Shown here: one piece after another, positions 53,365 through 61,969 of the stretch
Numbering within the stretch: the stretch's first letter is position 1
How the letters are laid out: each line of letters starts with the position of its first letter
Assembly (NCBI GenBank): GCA_026692665.1
Contig: JAPLOF010000020.1
Coordinates: 124,001 to 188,000, forward strand
DNA from: Planctomycetota bacterium
GTDB lineage: Bacteria; Planctomycetota; UBA1135; GCA-002686595
Direction of reading: 5' to 3'
DNA length: 64,000 bases
Program-made: the position numbers and the translations under genes
The notes under the pieces: generated by a model
Databases searched by the model: none
Told to the model about the DNA's origin: nothing
The model's input: the letters and a program-made list of their open reading frames with translations, nothing else

Positions 53365-54471
53365 TCACCCGCCCGGGCGCAGGATCCTGGCGAGCTCGGC
53401 CGCGACGGCCTTGGACAGCTCCTCGGCGCTCGTGCGCGAGAGGTGGAAGTCGTCGATGCGCGCCTTGGGCGCCCAGTACCCCGGGTACAAGTCGGGCCGG
53501 TTGTAGTCGAGCAGGTGCTCGACGTCTCCGCGCTCCGCGAGCGCACGCTCTTCCGGGGCGCCCTGGTCGCCGGGGTTGAGTAGGACCACGAAAGTCGCCC
53601 CTGCCGCATGCACGCGCGCCTTCTGTCCTTCGAGCGCTGTCACGTTGTAGTGCGCCAGGTCCGGTGCGCGCTCGTTGCCGCCGCGCACGCGGTCCTGGAT
53701 CTCGATGCCGTGCCCGGGGTCGTTCGTGAGCATCGCTTCCCACGTCGTGGGACCCGGCGCCATGAAGTCCTCGTAGGGCTGGTACCCGGCGGCGACGGCG
53801 ATCTGCTCGTGGGTGAGGCTGCGCTGGAACGGGTCGCGGCTCTCGCCCAGCAGGTTCGTCACGATGCGGGCGCCCTGGCCCATGTTGAAGAGCTTCATCC
53901 CGCACAGCTGCAGGTGGAGCCAGGACCGCTCCAAGCGCTCGGTGGGAGAGAGGTCCACGAGCGCCACGGAATGCAGCGCGAGCCGCGTTCGCTCCCAGTC
54001 GTGCCAGAAGACGCTGCGCGAGGACCACGTGTTCTTCAGGAAGTCCGTGGTCGGGTCCCAGGCCTCGCCCTCCATGACGACGACGCGGAGTCGCGCGGGC
54101 TTCTCCGCCAGGAGCTCGTCGAGGACGTAGGCGGACTCGAAGCGCAGCATCCCGCCGACGCCGAAGTTGAACGAGCGCAAGGGGCCGTGCTCGCCCGCGA
54201 CACCGGCGCGCGCCAGCTCGGCATCGACGATCCGGGGGTCGATGCCGCGGAACATCCGGCTCGAACCGACGAAGAGGATGTCGAACTGGTCCTTCCGCTC
54301 GACGAACCAGTCGCGCTTCGGGCGCAGGCCGTAGTCCTCGGGCCAGGGCGTGATCGCGCGCAGGGCCGCGGCGGTGGCTTGGAAGGCCCCGAAGCCGAGC
54401 AGGACCAGCGCCGCTCCGCGCGCGAAGGTCGAGCCCCGGGCGGGGGATCCCGAGACGCTGGAGCCGGACAT
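53365..54471 (-). CDS. SGNH/AlgX-like periplasmic protein paired with MBOAT
   Basis: 368 residues from ATG 54471, with one N-terminal membrane helix (GAALVLLGFGAFQATAAALR). SGNH-type features: FDILFVGSSRMFRGIDP (nucleophile block), RSFNFGVGGM, TFVVLLNPGD and the C-terminal DDFHLSRTSAEELSKAV with the Asp-His pair. It probably receives the acyl group from the MBOAT protein and passes it to a glycan. A TAGACT box lies 8 bases before the ATG. Longer in-frame starts run through the divergent gene and are unlikely. Confidence 0.85.
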   Translation of the reverse strand: MSGSSVSGSPARGSTFARGAALVLLGFGAFQATAAALRAITPWPEDYGLRPKRDWFVERKDQFDILFVGSSRMFRGIDPRIVDAELARAGVAGEHGPLRSFNFGVGGMLRFESAYVLDELLAEKPARLRVVVMEGEAWDPTTDFLKNTWSSRSVFWHDWERTRLALHSVALVDLSPTERLERSWLHLQLCGMKLFNMGQGARIVTNLLGESRDPFQRSLTHEQIAVAAGYQPYEDFMAPGPTTWEAMLTNDPGHGIEIQDRVRGGNERAPDLAHYNVTALEGQKARVHAAGATFVVLLNPGDQGAPEERALAERGDVEHLLDYNRPDLYPGYWAPKARIDDFHLSRTSAEELSKAVAAELARILRPGG

Positions 54472-54479
54472 GCGCGGGA

Positions 54480-54485
54480 AGTCTA
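54480..54485 (-). promoter_or_regulatory. -10-like hexamer TAGACT (leaderless, minus strand)
   Basis: On the minus strand it ends 8 bases before ATG 54471 of the SGNH-MBOAT pair. Confidence 0.45.
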
Positions 54486-54560
54486 TCCCTGCTTTCGCGG
54501 GCATGCCATGCGACCCGGGCTGGTCCTCGACGCGCATCGCGCGCAAGATGCGCCGAGAGC

Positions 54561-55625
54561 ATGCGCCGGTACTCGCGATGTCGCCTGGGGCCCGTCCTGG
54601 TTCCCGCCTGCGCCGCTCTGCTCGCCGCAGGCTGCGCGAGCAGCCGCTCGGGCGCACCGGTCGGTGCGCCGGCGCCTTCCTCGGTCGCGGCCGACGCGGT
54701 CCGCCGTGGTCCCATCGCCGCGCGCTCGAACGGCCCCCTCGCCCAGACTTTCCTGAACCTCCGGCCGCGCACCGCGGCCACGGCGGCGCCGGGGGATCTC
54801 GAACTCCGGGTGTTGAGCTCCTACTCGAGCATTTTCGAGGTCGGCACGGGCTCGGCCGGCAGTGTGTCGTTCGACGGCGAACTGTGGCGCACGAGCTTCG
54901 CGCTGCGCACCGGGCTCGGCAGCCGCACCGACGTCGAAGTCGAGATCCCGATCCTCTACGCGACCAGCGGGTTCCTCGACGTCTTCATCGAGAGCTGGCA
55001 CGCCGTGCTCGGCCTGCCCAACTCCGGTCGTGGCACGCGGCCGCACTTCGACTACGACATGAGCATCACCGCGGGCGGCGAGGACGCGTACACGCTGACC
55101 GGGAATCGCGTCGGTGTCGGGGACATCCCCGTCGTGCTCACCCAGCGCATCGTCGACGCGCGCGGTGTTGCGCCGGCCGTGTTCGTGGTTGCCGGCCTGG
55201 AGATCCCGGCGGGCAGCGAGAGCGACGGTTTCGGCAACGGCGCGTGGGACTGGGGCCTGGGCCTGGGGCTCGAGTCGAATCTCGGCGCGTGGACCTTCGG
55301 CGGGGGCCTCGGCTGGATCGACCGCGTGGCCTCGACGTCGTTCTCCGAGGCTGGGCTCGAAGTGCAGGACGGAATCGCCGCGCACGTCGACGCGGAATGG
55401 CGCTGGTACGCGCAGAGTTCGGTCCTGGCGGGCCTGCGCTACGAGAACGCGGTGTCCGAGTCCCTCGGCATCGAGGAACTCGGGGGCGACGTCCTCGAAC
55501 TCGACCTGGGGTTCGGGATCGACGGCGCGGGCCGCTCGCGGTGGCTCGTGGGCTTCTCGGAGGACCTGATCGCGGCGTCCGGAACGGACTTCACCGCGCT
55601 GCTCGGATTCCAGACGCGCTTCTGA
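54561..55625 (+). CDS. DUF3187-like outer-membrane beta-barrel lipoprotein
   Basis: 354 residues. Lipobox LLAAGC near residue 25. The rest resembles DUF3187: GPLAQTFLNLRPRTAATAAPGDLELRVLSSYSS, amphipathic strands (ALRTGLGSRTDVEVEIPIL, WDWGLGLGLESNLGAWTFGGGLGW, SSVLAGLRYENAVSESL) and a C-terminal aromatic end (FTALLGFQTRF) as in outer-membrane proteins. Function is unknown. CAAGAT ends 11 bases before the ATG, the same layout as at 43414. Family assignment is by remembered pattern only. Confidence 0.75.
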   Translation: MRRYSRCRLGPVLVPACAALLAAGCASSRSGAPVGAPAPSSVAADAVRRGPIAARSNGPLAQTFLNLRPRTAATAAPGDLELRVLSSYSSIFEVGTGSAGSVSFDGELWRTSFALRTGLGSRTDVEVEIPILYATSGFLDVFIESWHAVLGLPNSGRGTRPHFDYDMSITAGGEDAYTLTGNRVGVGDIPVVLTQRIVDARGVAPAVFVVAGLEIPAGSESDGFGNGAWDWGLGLGLESNLGAWTFGGGLGWIDRVASTSFSEAGLEVQDGIAAHVDAEWRWYAQSSVLAGLRYENAVSESLGIEELGGDVLELDLGFGIDGAGRSRWLVGFSEDLIAASGTDFTALLGFQTRF

Positions 55626-55642
55626 CCGCCGTCGCGGTCAGA
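55621..55642. terminator. Perfect 9-bp inverted repeat containing both convergent stop codons
   Basis: TCTGACCGC (55621-55629), loop CGTC, GCGGTCAGA (55634-55642). The TGA of the outer-membrane gene (55623-55625) and the TGA of the M14 gene (complement of 55638-55640) sit opposite one another in the stem. Likely two-way terminator; no U-tract. Confidence 0.45.
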
Positions 55643-57377
55643 GGCGCACCGTCTCCTCGACGTCGCGTGCCTTCTCGCCGCTCCAGCGCACGACGGCGGA
55701 CGTCGCCGGACCCGTCACGAGCCAGCGCACGCGCACTTCGCCGCGGCTTCCGATTCCGCGCTCGCGCAGGAGCCGGGCCGGTTCGTGCTCGGCGATCTCC
55801 ATCTCCTCGGGACGCCAGCGATCCGTGCGGAATCCACCGGCCAGCACGGTGAGCCCCGGGCCCTCGCACGTGAACACGTCGGGCGTCCCGATCTTCTGCG
55901 ATGCGGCTCGCGCCGTGCGCGTGGGGATCGCGTGGATGTTCTTGAAGAGCACGTCGATCGCCTTCACACCGCCGCCCAGGTCGGTGACCTCCGCGGTCTC
56001 GATCTTCACGAGCGGCATGTTCCGCGCGTGCTCGAGGGCGAAGAGCGCGTTGCGCGCGATCATCTCCTCGATCATGAAGCTCGGCGGCACGCGGCCCGTG
56101 TCCTTGCGGAAGCCGCCGATCTCGATCGCGCCGTACAACGGGTGCTCGTAGGGATGCCAGTCGACGAAGCCCGCGCCCAGGAGCAGCTTGTCGTCGAGCG
56201 CGAGCCGTTCCCGTTGGAACCCGCCGGGCGATCCGCCCTGTCCCTCGCGCGGCTTGCCGGTCAATTGCTCCGAATTCCACAGCTCGTTCGTGAACGAGAT
56301 GACGCCCAGCCCTTCGTAGCCCCAGGTCGCGAAACCGCCCCACACGGTGTAGAGGTCCTTCCAGATCACCATGTAGCGGTAGAAAGGCAGCATCTTCTCG
56401 CCGGTCCGGCCGATCTCGTCGAAGACGCGCACGTCCTCGCGCTCGTACTCGCCGAAGGGCTCGGCTCCGGGACCGCGCAGGATCATGCCGCCGGCGTTGT
56501 GGTACGACTGCAACGCCGCCAGGTTCGGCTGCGCCAGGACGTACCGCGCGATCGCGCGCGTCTCGGGCCAGCAGAGCGGATACGGACCGGCCCCGCCCTG
56601 CACGTGCTCGGGCTCCCACATCGAGGGCCAGGAGCGGTTCATGTCGTAGCCGCCGACCTCGTCCTCGTTGACGGAGCCGTCGCCGTCGTCGTCGATGCCC
56701 TCCTCGCCGAGCATCACCCAGTCGCCGCGCCGTCCCTCGTCGTTCGCGGGGACGGGCACGAGCACGCGCGGATCGTCCGGATCCTGGCGATGCGTGCCGC
56801 GACCGGGCACGAACTTGCGCATCTGCGTGATGTGACCGTCGCCGTCCAGGTCGTTCGGCGGGTCCTCGTCCAGCCTCCCGTCGCGATCATCGTCCGTCGG
56901 CAGGACACCCGTCCGCGAGCTCGACGAGTCGTGCGCCATCTGGAACCAGTGCGCGCGGCCGTCGGGGTTCACGAGCGGCAGCAGGTGGAACACGGATCCG
57001 TCGAGCAGCTCCTTCACCTTGGGCTCGGCGCGGTTCTCGCACAGGTACCACGCGGTGTAGAGCACCGTCTCGCCGCCCTGCACCTCGTTGCCGTGAACGT
57101 TGCCGTCGATCCACATCGCGGGCTTGTCGGCGTCGGGGCCGGTCGATCGATCGCTGAGCGTGTAGACGCGCATCACGCGGCCCTCGACGCTCTTCCCGAT
57201 GTCCTCGTGGCGCAACAGGTCCGGGAACGCCTTCTCCAGCCGCTCGAAGTGCGCGTGGATCTCGGGTTCGTCGTACAGGCGGTTCCAGGGGATCTCCACC
57301 TTCGGGCGCGAACCGACGGGCGTGCCGGGGAAACCTCCCTGGAGGACCAGCGCGGCAGCGGTCAGGAACGGGATCAT
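55638..57377 (-). CDS. Secreted M14 zinc carboxypeptidase with calcium-loop insert
   Basis: 579 residues from ATG 57377, overlapping the upstream stop (ATGA) with Shine-Dalgarno GGAGGTG. M14 zinc site: HxxE in WIDGNVHGNEVQGGE, later His in AALQSYHNAGG, and a catalytic-type Glu in VISFTNELWNS. Between the first ligands and the third there is an insert with EF-hand-like acidic loops (DDDRDGRLDEDPPNDLDGDG, DDDGDGSVNEDE). The C-terminal 120 residues are a beta-sandwich. Probably an exported peptidase or amidase; the usual substrates are peptide C-termini or cell-wall peptides. It is the catalytically intact member of a tandem pair. Confidence 0.92.
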   Translation of the reverse strand: MIPFLTAAALVLQGGFPGTPVGSRPKVEIPWNRLYDEPEIHAHFERLEKAFPDLLRHEDIGKSVEGRVMRVYTLSDRSTGPDADKPAMWIDGNVHGNEVQGGETVLYTAWYLCENRAEPKVKELLDGSVFHLLPLVNPDGRAHWFQMAHDSSSSRTGVLPTDDDRDGRLDEDPPNDLDGDGHITQMRKFVPGRGTHRQDPDDPRVLVPVPANDEGRRGDWVMLGEEGIDDDGDGSVNEDEVGGYDMNRSWPSMWEPEHVQGGAGPYPLCWPETRAIARYVLAQPNLAALQSYHNAGGMILRGPGAEPFGEYEREDVRVFDEIGRTGEKMLPFYRYMVIWKDLYTVWGGFATWGYEGLGVISFTNELWNSEQLTGKPREGQGGSPGGFQRERLALDDKLLLGAGFVDWHPYEHPLYGAIEIGGFRKDTGRVPPSFMIEEMIARNALFALEHARNMPLVKIETAEVTDLGGGVKAIDVLFKNIHAIPTRTARAASQKIGTPDVFTCEGPGLTVLAGGFRTDRWRPEEMEIAEHEPARLLRERGIGSRGEVRVRWLVTGPATSAVVRWSGEKARDVEETVRL

Positions 57378-59212
57378 CGCTTCACCTCCGGCGTGACGCG
57401 GGCCGTGCCCGCCGAATCCGTGTCGATGCGGACCGCGATCGAGCCGAGCGACGGCGCGCGCACGATCCAGCGGATCTCGCGCCGTCCGCCGCTCCCGGCA
57501 AGGTCGGAGACCAACTCCTCGTGCGGACCGGCGACCAGCGTCGCCCCGTCCTTCAGTTCGAGGTCCACACGCGCCGGCCGCACCGCGCGCGCGCGTCGCG
57601 CCAGCGCGCTCTGCAAGGGCAGGAGACTCTCGTTGCCGACGACGACGTCGATGCGCCACGTGCCTGCGCCGAGGTCCTTGGCCTTCGCCTCCGCCACGCG
57701 GACCCGCGGCAGCACCCCGCCCAGGGAGACCAGGAACTTCAGCGTGCTGTCGGCGATCTCGGCGCGCTTCGCGGCGGGCGGCTCGACCAGCGCGTAGGGC
57801 GCGAAACCGCCGAGCTCCACGTCGCCCAGCTCGGGATGCCGAAACGCAGTCCAGGGCCGGAATCCCTGCTGCTCCGGGTGCGCGTCGAACCAGCGCAACC
57901 GCTTCGCGTCGTCCGACGGCTTGGGCGCGTCGTCGGACTTCTTCGCATCCGGCGACTTGCCGGCGCTCTTCTCCACTCCCTTCTCGCCGCTCGTCTGGGC
58001 ACGATCCTCCGCGAGCTTCTCGGCCGGCTTCTCGGCGCCCTTCTCGCCGGCCGAGTCGTCGGTGGGCTTCGCGTCGGCGGTCTCCGGGGCCTTCTGGTCG
58101 AGCGGCACGGACCACGGCGCCAGGTTCACCGTCCACAGGCCGCGTTGGGCCTGCGCCCAGGCCTGGAAGGTCCCAGCATCGCCACCTTCGCTCTTGCCGC
58201 TCGAGCCGCCCAGCGCCGCCCAGCGTCGGCCGAGTTCGGCGTGGAGCTCGGCATCGGCGGCCGGGATGCCGTCGCTCGGATTCACGCTGCGACGGCCGCC
58301 ATCCTCCTTCACCTTGGGCTTCTCGGCCAGGTTGTCGAGCTTCCCGTACGTCAGGACGAGCGCGACGTCGTGGTGCAGGATTAGGAAATCCGCCAACGCG
58401 CGCGCCTCCGGCTCCTCCGTCGCGAAGCGGCCCGCGGCGGGTTCGTGCTCCTGCCAGCCTTGCGGGAAGTTCTGGTTCACGACCACGTCGCTCGGCGCGT
58501 CCTCTCCGACCTCCTCGTCGCCGTCCGCGTCGCGCGCTTCGCGGAGGAGCTTCCAGCGACCGCGCTGACCCTTCGCGCGATCGGCCTTGACCATCGCGCG
58601 CGGATCGGTCGGGTCCTCGATCCACTCGCCTCGCGCGTCGAGCACGCGCATCCAGCCCACGACTCCGTCGCCGTTCACGTCCACCGGGCCGTCCTCGCCG
58701 TTGCGGCCGTCGCGATCGTCGTCCACGCCGGCGCCCGTCGCGGCGAACTCGATCCGTGGCACGCTCGTCCGGTGCTCCGCCGAGTCGGGATTCGCGCGCG
58801 GAACGAGGTAGAGCGTCGTGCTCTCCAGGAACTGCTTCGTGGCCTCGTCGGTTGCCGCTCGCGCCAAGAGCTCGCGCGCGTGGTCCAGGACGAGACTGCT
58901 CGTCCAGGCCAGTTCGCCGTCCAGCGCGCCGACCACGAGGATCCCCGGCCGTCCGGGCCCGACTTCGCCGCGCGCGATCCGCAGTGCGTCGATCCGGCGT
59001 CCCGCACGCGACACGCCGAGCGGGATGATCGTGGCGGCGCCGCCGCTGTCCCGCGCGATGCGCTCGAGCTCGCGCGTGAGGCGAGCGTGATCGAGGATCG
59101 GCACGCGCGGCTCGGCCTGGGAATCCGGCGCGGACTGTCCGAACACCGTAGGGACGAGCAGGGCCGCGAACAGACAGCTCGCGACGCGGGAGGGGGGCAG
59201 TTTCCAGCTCAT
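57374..59212 (-). CDS. Secreted M14-like paralogue with degenerate zinc site
   Basis: 612 residues with a signal peptide ending near TVFGQ. The fold follows its neighbour: LSRAGRRIDALRIARG-like opening, LESTTLYLVPRANPDSAEH, and calcium-type loops DDDRDGRNGEDGPVDVNGDG. At the zinc motif the neighbour has GNVHGNE but this protein has GALDGEL, so His and Glu are lost. The third ligand region VALVLTYGKLDN has no His. Residues about 375-440 are a Lys/Glu/Asp/Ser low-complexity linker (EKGAEKPAEKLAEDRAQ). It is probably a non-catalytic partner or binding subunit of the peptidase encoded just after it. Confidence 0.88.
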   Translation of the reverse strand: MSWKLPPSRVASCLFAALLVPTVFGQSAPDSQAEPRVPILDHARLTRELERIARDSGGAATIIPLGVSRAGRRIDALRIARGEVGPGRPGILVVGALDGELAWTSSLVLDHARELLARAATDEATKQFLESTTLYLVPRANPDSAEHRTSVPRIEFAATGAGVDDDRDGRNGEDGPVDVNGDGVVGWMRVLDARGEWIEDPTDPRAMVKADRAKGQRGRWKLLREARDADGDEEVGEDAPSDVVVNQNFPQGWQEHEPAAGRFATEEPEARALADFLILHHDVALVLTYGKLDNLAEKPKVKEDGGRRSVNPSDGIPAADAELHAELGRRWAALGGSSGKSEGGDAGTFQAWAQAQRGLWTVNLAPWSVPLDQKAPETADAKPTDDSAGEKGAEKPAEKLAEDRAQTSGEKGVEKSAGKSPDAKKSDDAPKPSDDAKRLRWFDAHPEQQGFRPWTAFRHPELGDVELGGFAPYALVEPPAAKRAEIADSTLKFLVSLGGVLPRVRVAEAKAKDLGAGTWRIDVVVGNESLLPLQSALARRARAVRPARVDLELKDGATLVAGPHEELVSDLAGSGGRREIRWIVRAPSLGSIAVRIDTDSAGTARVTPEVKR

Positions 59213-59266
59213 GAGGAGGGCCAGCCTACCGGGATGGGCCTGCCCGCGCGGAGCCCGAACACGACT

Positions 59267-60397
59267 TCAACGCTGGAGGAAGGCCGCGATCTCGTCGATC
59301 CGCGCGCTCACGTCGGCCTCGCCGATCGCCATGAGCCCGGCCAGGTAGTCCGGCTGGAACATGACCATGGACAGGAAGTCGTTCGAGCGCGCCTCCTTCG
59401 TGCCCCAGCCGCGCGTCAGGAATCGGAACGCGGACGGCAGGCGCGGCTCGAACTCGTTGGCCAGGAGCCCCAGGTCGCGCGAAGGCCGCATGACGAGGAG
59501 GTCGATCGGCCTCAATTCGCCGCGCCGGTCGGCGGGCAGCGCCTCGATCAGGTTGTTCACCCTCTGCGCCATCAGTGCGTCCGCGTCGAACTGGTCGAGG
59601 AAGACTGCGTTCATCAGCACGCCGGCGATCTGGGCCGGAGGCGGGTACTGCGCGAGCCCCGTGGAATCCGTGACCGGGTCGCGCGCGGCCTGGCGCGTCG
59701 AAATGGCCAGGATCTTCGAAGCGCCCAAGTGGATGGCCGGCGAGAGGGGAGCCGTGAGCCGGATCCCACCGTCGCCGTACCAGCGCCCATCCAACGACAC
59801 CGCCGGGAAGAAGAGCGGCAGCGCGGCCGAAGCGAGCACGTGGTCGACCCCGAGGCGCGTCCTCTCCGCCATGCGGTGGTCGCGGTTCCAGAGCGGGAGC
59901 TCCCCGCCCTGCACCCAGGTGACCGAGCGCCCCGTCGTGTAGCAGGACGCCGTGATCGCGACGGAGCGCAGGTTCCCGTTCGCGAGGTTCGTCCCCACGC
60001 CGTCCAGAAGGCCGTCCGCGCCGCCGATGGTCCGCATCAGGAGGTCGCGCAACGGACGCGTGTCGACGAGGGCGCTGGAGCGTGGCGCGCGGATCCAGCC
60101 GCCGGAGACCAGGCGCAGACCCGTGCGCGTGACGTTGCGCGCGAGGTCGAAGGTCCCGACTTGGAACACGTGGTCGGTCTGGAGGTCGCGCCACAGCTTG
60201 CGCAGGTCGTCGACCTTGTCCAGGAACGGCTGCGTGCGCGAAGCGAGCCAGGCCGCGTTGATCGCGCCGGCCGACACGCCCGTGACGATGGGGGGCGCGA
60301 GGTCGGGGAAGCGCCGCGAGAGCCCGCGCAGCACGCCGACCTGGTACGCGGCACGCGCACCACCGCCCGAAAGAACCAGCCCGAGGTCTCCAGCCAC
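59267..60397 (-). CDS. Patatin-like phospholipase
   Basis: 376 residues from GTG 60397. Patatin motifs: oxyanion loop LVLSGGGARAAYQVGVLRGL, nucleophile GVSAGAINAAWLAS, and the Asp of the dyad in WYGDGGIRLTAPLSPAI. It has no signal peptide. The family hydrolyses acyl esters of phospholipids. A TAGGAT box on the minus strand ends exactly 7 bases before the GTG, which supports both the start and leaderless transcription. Confidence 0.93.
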   Translation of the reverse strand: MAGDLGLVLSGGGARAAYQVGVLRGLSRRFPDLAPPIVTGVSAGAINAAWLASRTQPFLDKVDDLRKLWRDLQTDHVFQVGTFDLARNVTRTGLRLVSGGWIRAPRSSALVDTRPLRDLLMRTIGGADGLLDGVGTNLANGNLRSVAITASCYTTGRSVTWVQGGELPLWNRDHRMAERTRLGVDHVLASAALPLFFPAVSLDGRWYGDGGIRLTAPLSPAIHLGASKILAISTRQAARDPVTDSTGLAQYPPPAQIAGVLMNAVFLDQFDADALMAQRVNNLIEALPADRRGELRPIDLLVMRPSRDLGLLANEFEPRLPSAFRFLTRGWGTKEARSNDFLSMVMFQPDYLAGLMAIGEADVSARIDEIAAFLQR

Positions 60398-60404
60398 CGA
60401 GGGG

Positions 60405-60410
60405 ATCCTA
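60405..60410 (-). promoter_or_regulatory. -10-like hexamer TAGGAT (leaderless, minus strand)
   Basis: On the minus strand it ends exactly 7 bases before GTG 60397 of the patatin gene. Confidence 0.5.
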
Positions 60411-60497
60411 GTGCTCGGCTCGCGAAGTTCGCAGGCGTTCCTGGCTGCCTCGGGCCCGGGCGGGAATCCGTGGCGTCGTCCGTCCCTCCGCCGCGGC

Positions 60498-60503
60498 TAC
60501 GAT
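60498..60503 (+). promoter_or_regulatory. -10-like hexamer TACGAT overlapping ATG 60502
   Basis: It overlaps the first ATG of the glycosyltransferase frame and ends exactly 7 bases before the in-frame GTG 60511, the spacing seen at four other genes here. Confidence 0.45.
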
Positions 60504-61953
60504 GTTCCGCGTGCGATCCAACGGGACGAACGCGCCGGCCACCGCGGCCTCCGACGGCGTCGGTTCGACCGCCACCTTCCCGTGGCTCGCGGTTCTCGCG
60601 GCGACGGCGCTGGCGTTCGCGCTCCGCGTGCCCGCGCTGTTCCAGGACCCCTGGATCGACGAGGTCTGGTCGTGGGGGCTCGCGCGTAGCCGCTCCAGCA
60701 TCCTGGACGTCCTGACGATCGAGAGCTCGAACAGCCACGCGCTGAACACGCTCTGGATCTGGCTCCTCGGAGACCAGCCGACGTTCCTGCTGTACCGCCT
60801 GCCGTCGCTCCTCTTCGGGCTCGCGAGCGTGCCGCTCGCGGCGCGGATCGCGCTGCGCCACGGTCGTCCCGCGGCGATCTGCGCGGCGTGGATCGTCGCG
60901 GTGTCGTACCTCTCCGTGGTCTACGCGACCGAGGCCCGCGGCTACGCGCTGCTCGTGCTGTGCTCCCTCTTGGCCTTCGAGACCGCGTGGACGTGGCTCG
61001 ACACCGGAGATCGCCGCTGGCTCGCGGCGTCGTGGGCCTGCGCGGCGGTCGGCATCCTGGCACAGACGCTCTTCGTGGTCGGATGGGCCGCGATCGCGCT
61101 CGCCGTCGTCCTGCGGATCGTGCGGGAAGGACGTGCGAGTCGATGGGGCCGTATCGCCGCGTACCTGGGAGTACCCGTCGGTCTTTTCGTGGTCTGGTGG
61201 TTCGTGAACGTGCGGCACGTGTTCAATGCCGGCGCTCCGCCCTGGGACCTCGCCGCGGTGCTCACGGAGACTCTGGCGTGGTCACTCGGCCTGCCCGTCG
61301 CGAACTGGTCGCTGGTCCTCGGGGCCGTTCTGGCGGCGGGGATCCTGGTCCTGGACGCGCGCCTCCTCGCGTCGCGCGGCGATCGGACCTGGGTCGCGCA
61401 GGTCGGCGTCGCGCTCGTCGGGTCGGTCGCGACCGCGATCCTCCTGCGGCACGAGTACCTGGCGCCGCGCTACTTCCTCGTACCGCTCGCCTTCTGGTCG
61501 CTGTCCCTGGCGCGGGTCCTTGGGCACTTCGCCGAAGTCGGGCGCGCCGGGCGGGTGCAAGCCGCGTCCATCCTGGTGCTGTTCGCCGCGGGGAACCTCG
61601 CGCACGCCGTGCCGTTCCTGCGCGTCGGCCGAGGCGCGATCGGCGATCTCGTGCGCGCGATGGCCACGCGGAGCGACGCACGGCCGATCGTGGTCACGGG
61701 CAACTACGACTTCAACGTCGGCGCGTTGCTCGAGTGGCACAGGCGATCGTTGCCCGCGGGTCGCGAGCTCGTGTACGTGCCGCAGAAGCAGTTGCCCCCG
61801 GGGGGGCCGGACTTCGCCGTCACCGACCACCCGCACTTCGAGAGCGAGCCGCCTACCGCGATCCGCATCGGGACTCGGAGCTACGACGTCGTCGGCGTCT
61901 CACGACACGCCGGACCCAGCGGTTCGGACTGGGCCGTCTACCAGCGACGCTGA
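60502..61953 (+). CDS. Membrane glycosyltransferase, GT39/PMT-like (GT-C fold)
   Basis: 483 residues with about ten hydrophobic helices. The first periplasmic loop has the Asp-Glu pair FQDPWIDEVWSWGLARS, typical of GT-C enzymes that use polyprenyl-phosphate sugars (dolichyl-phosphate mannosyltransferase-like). Further family-like blocks are FLLYRLPSLLFGLASVPLA and YATEARGYALLVLCSLLAF. It is likely to add sugar to a protein or lipid on the outer face of the inner membrane. The true start may be GTG 60511 (480 residues), because a -10-like TACGAT overlaps ATG 60502. The stop lies in an inverted repeat with the convergent esterase gene. Confidence 0.87.
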   Translation: MFRVRSNGTNAPATAASDGVGSTATFPWLAVLAATALAFALRVPALFQDPWIDEVWSWGLARSRSSILDVLTIESSNSHALNTLWIWLLGDQPTFLLYRLPSLLFGLASVPLAARIALRHGRPAAICAAWIVAVSYLSVVYATEARGYALLVLCSLLAFETAWTWLDTGDRRWLAASWACAAVGILAQTLFVVGWAAIALAVVLRIVREGRASRWGRIAAYLGVPVGLFVVWWFVNVRHVFNAGAPPWDLAAVLTETLAWSLGLPVANWSLVLGAVLAAGILVLDARLLASRGDRTWVAQVGVALVGSVATAILLRHEYLAPRYFLVPLAFWSLSLARVLGHFAEVGRAGRVQAASILVLFAAGNLAHAVPFLRVGRGAIGDLVRAMATRSDARPIVVTGNYDFNVGALLEWHRRSLPAGRELVYVPQKQLPPGGPDFAVTDHPHFESEPPTAIRIGTRSYDVVGVSRHAGPSGSDWAVYQRR

Positions 61954-61969
61954 CGCGCCGCTTCAGCGT
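61947..61969. terminator. Inverted repeat holding both convergent stop codons
   Basis: ACGCTGA (61947-61953) and TCAGCGT (61963-61969) flank 9 bases. Both TGA stops form the inner ends of the arms, as at 30637-30659. Confidence 0.4.
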
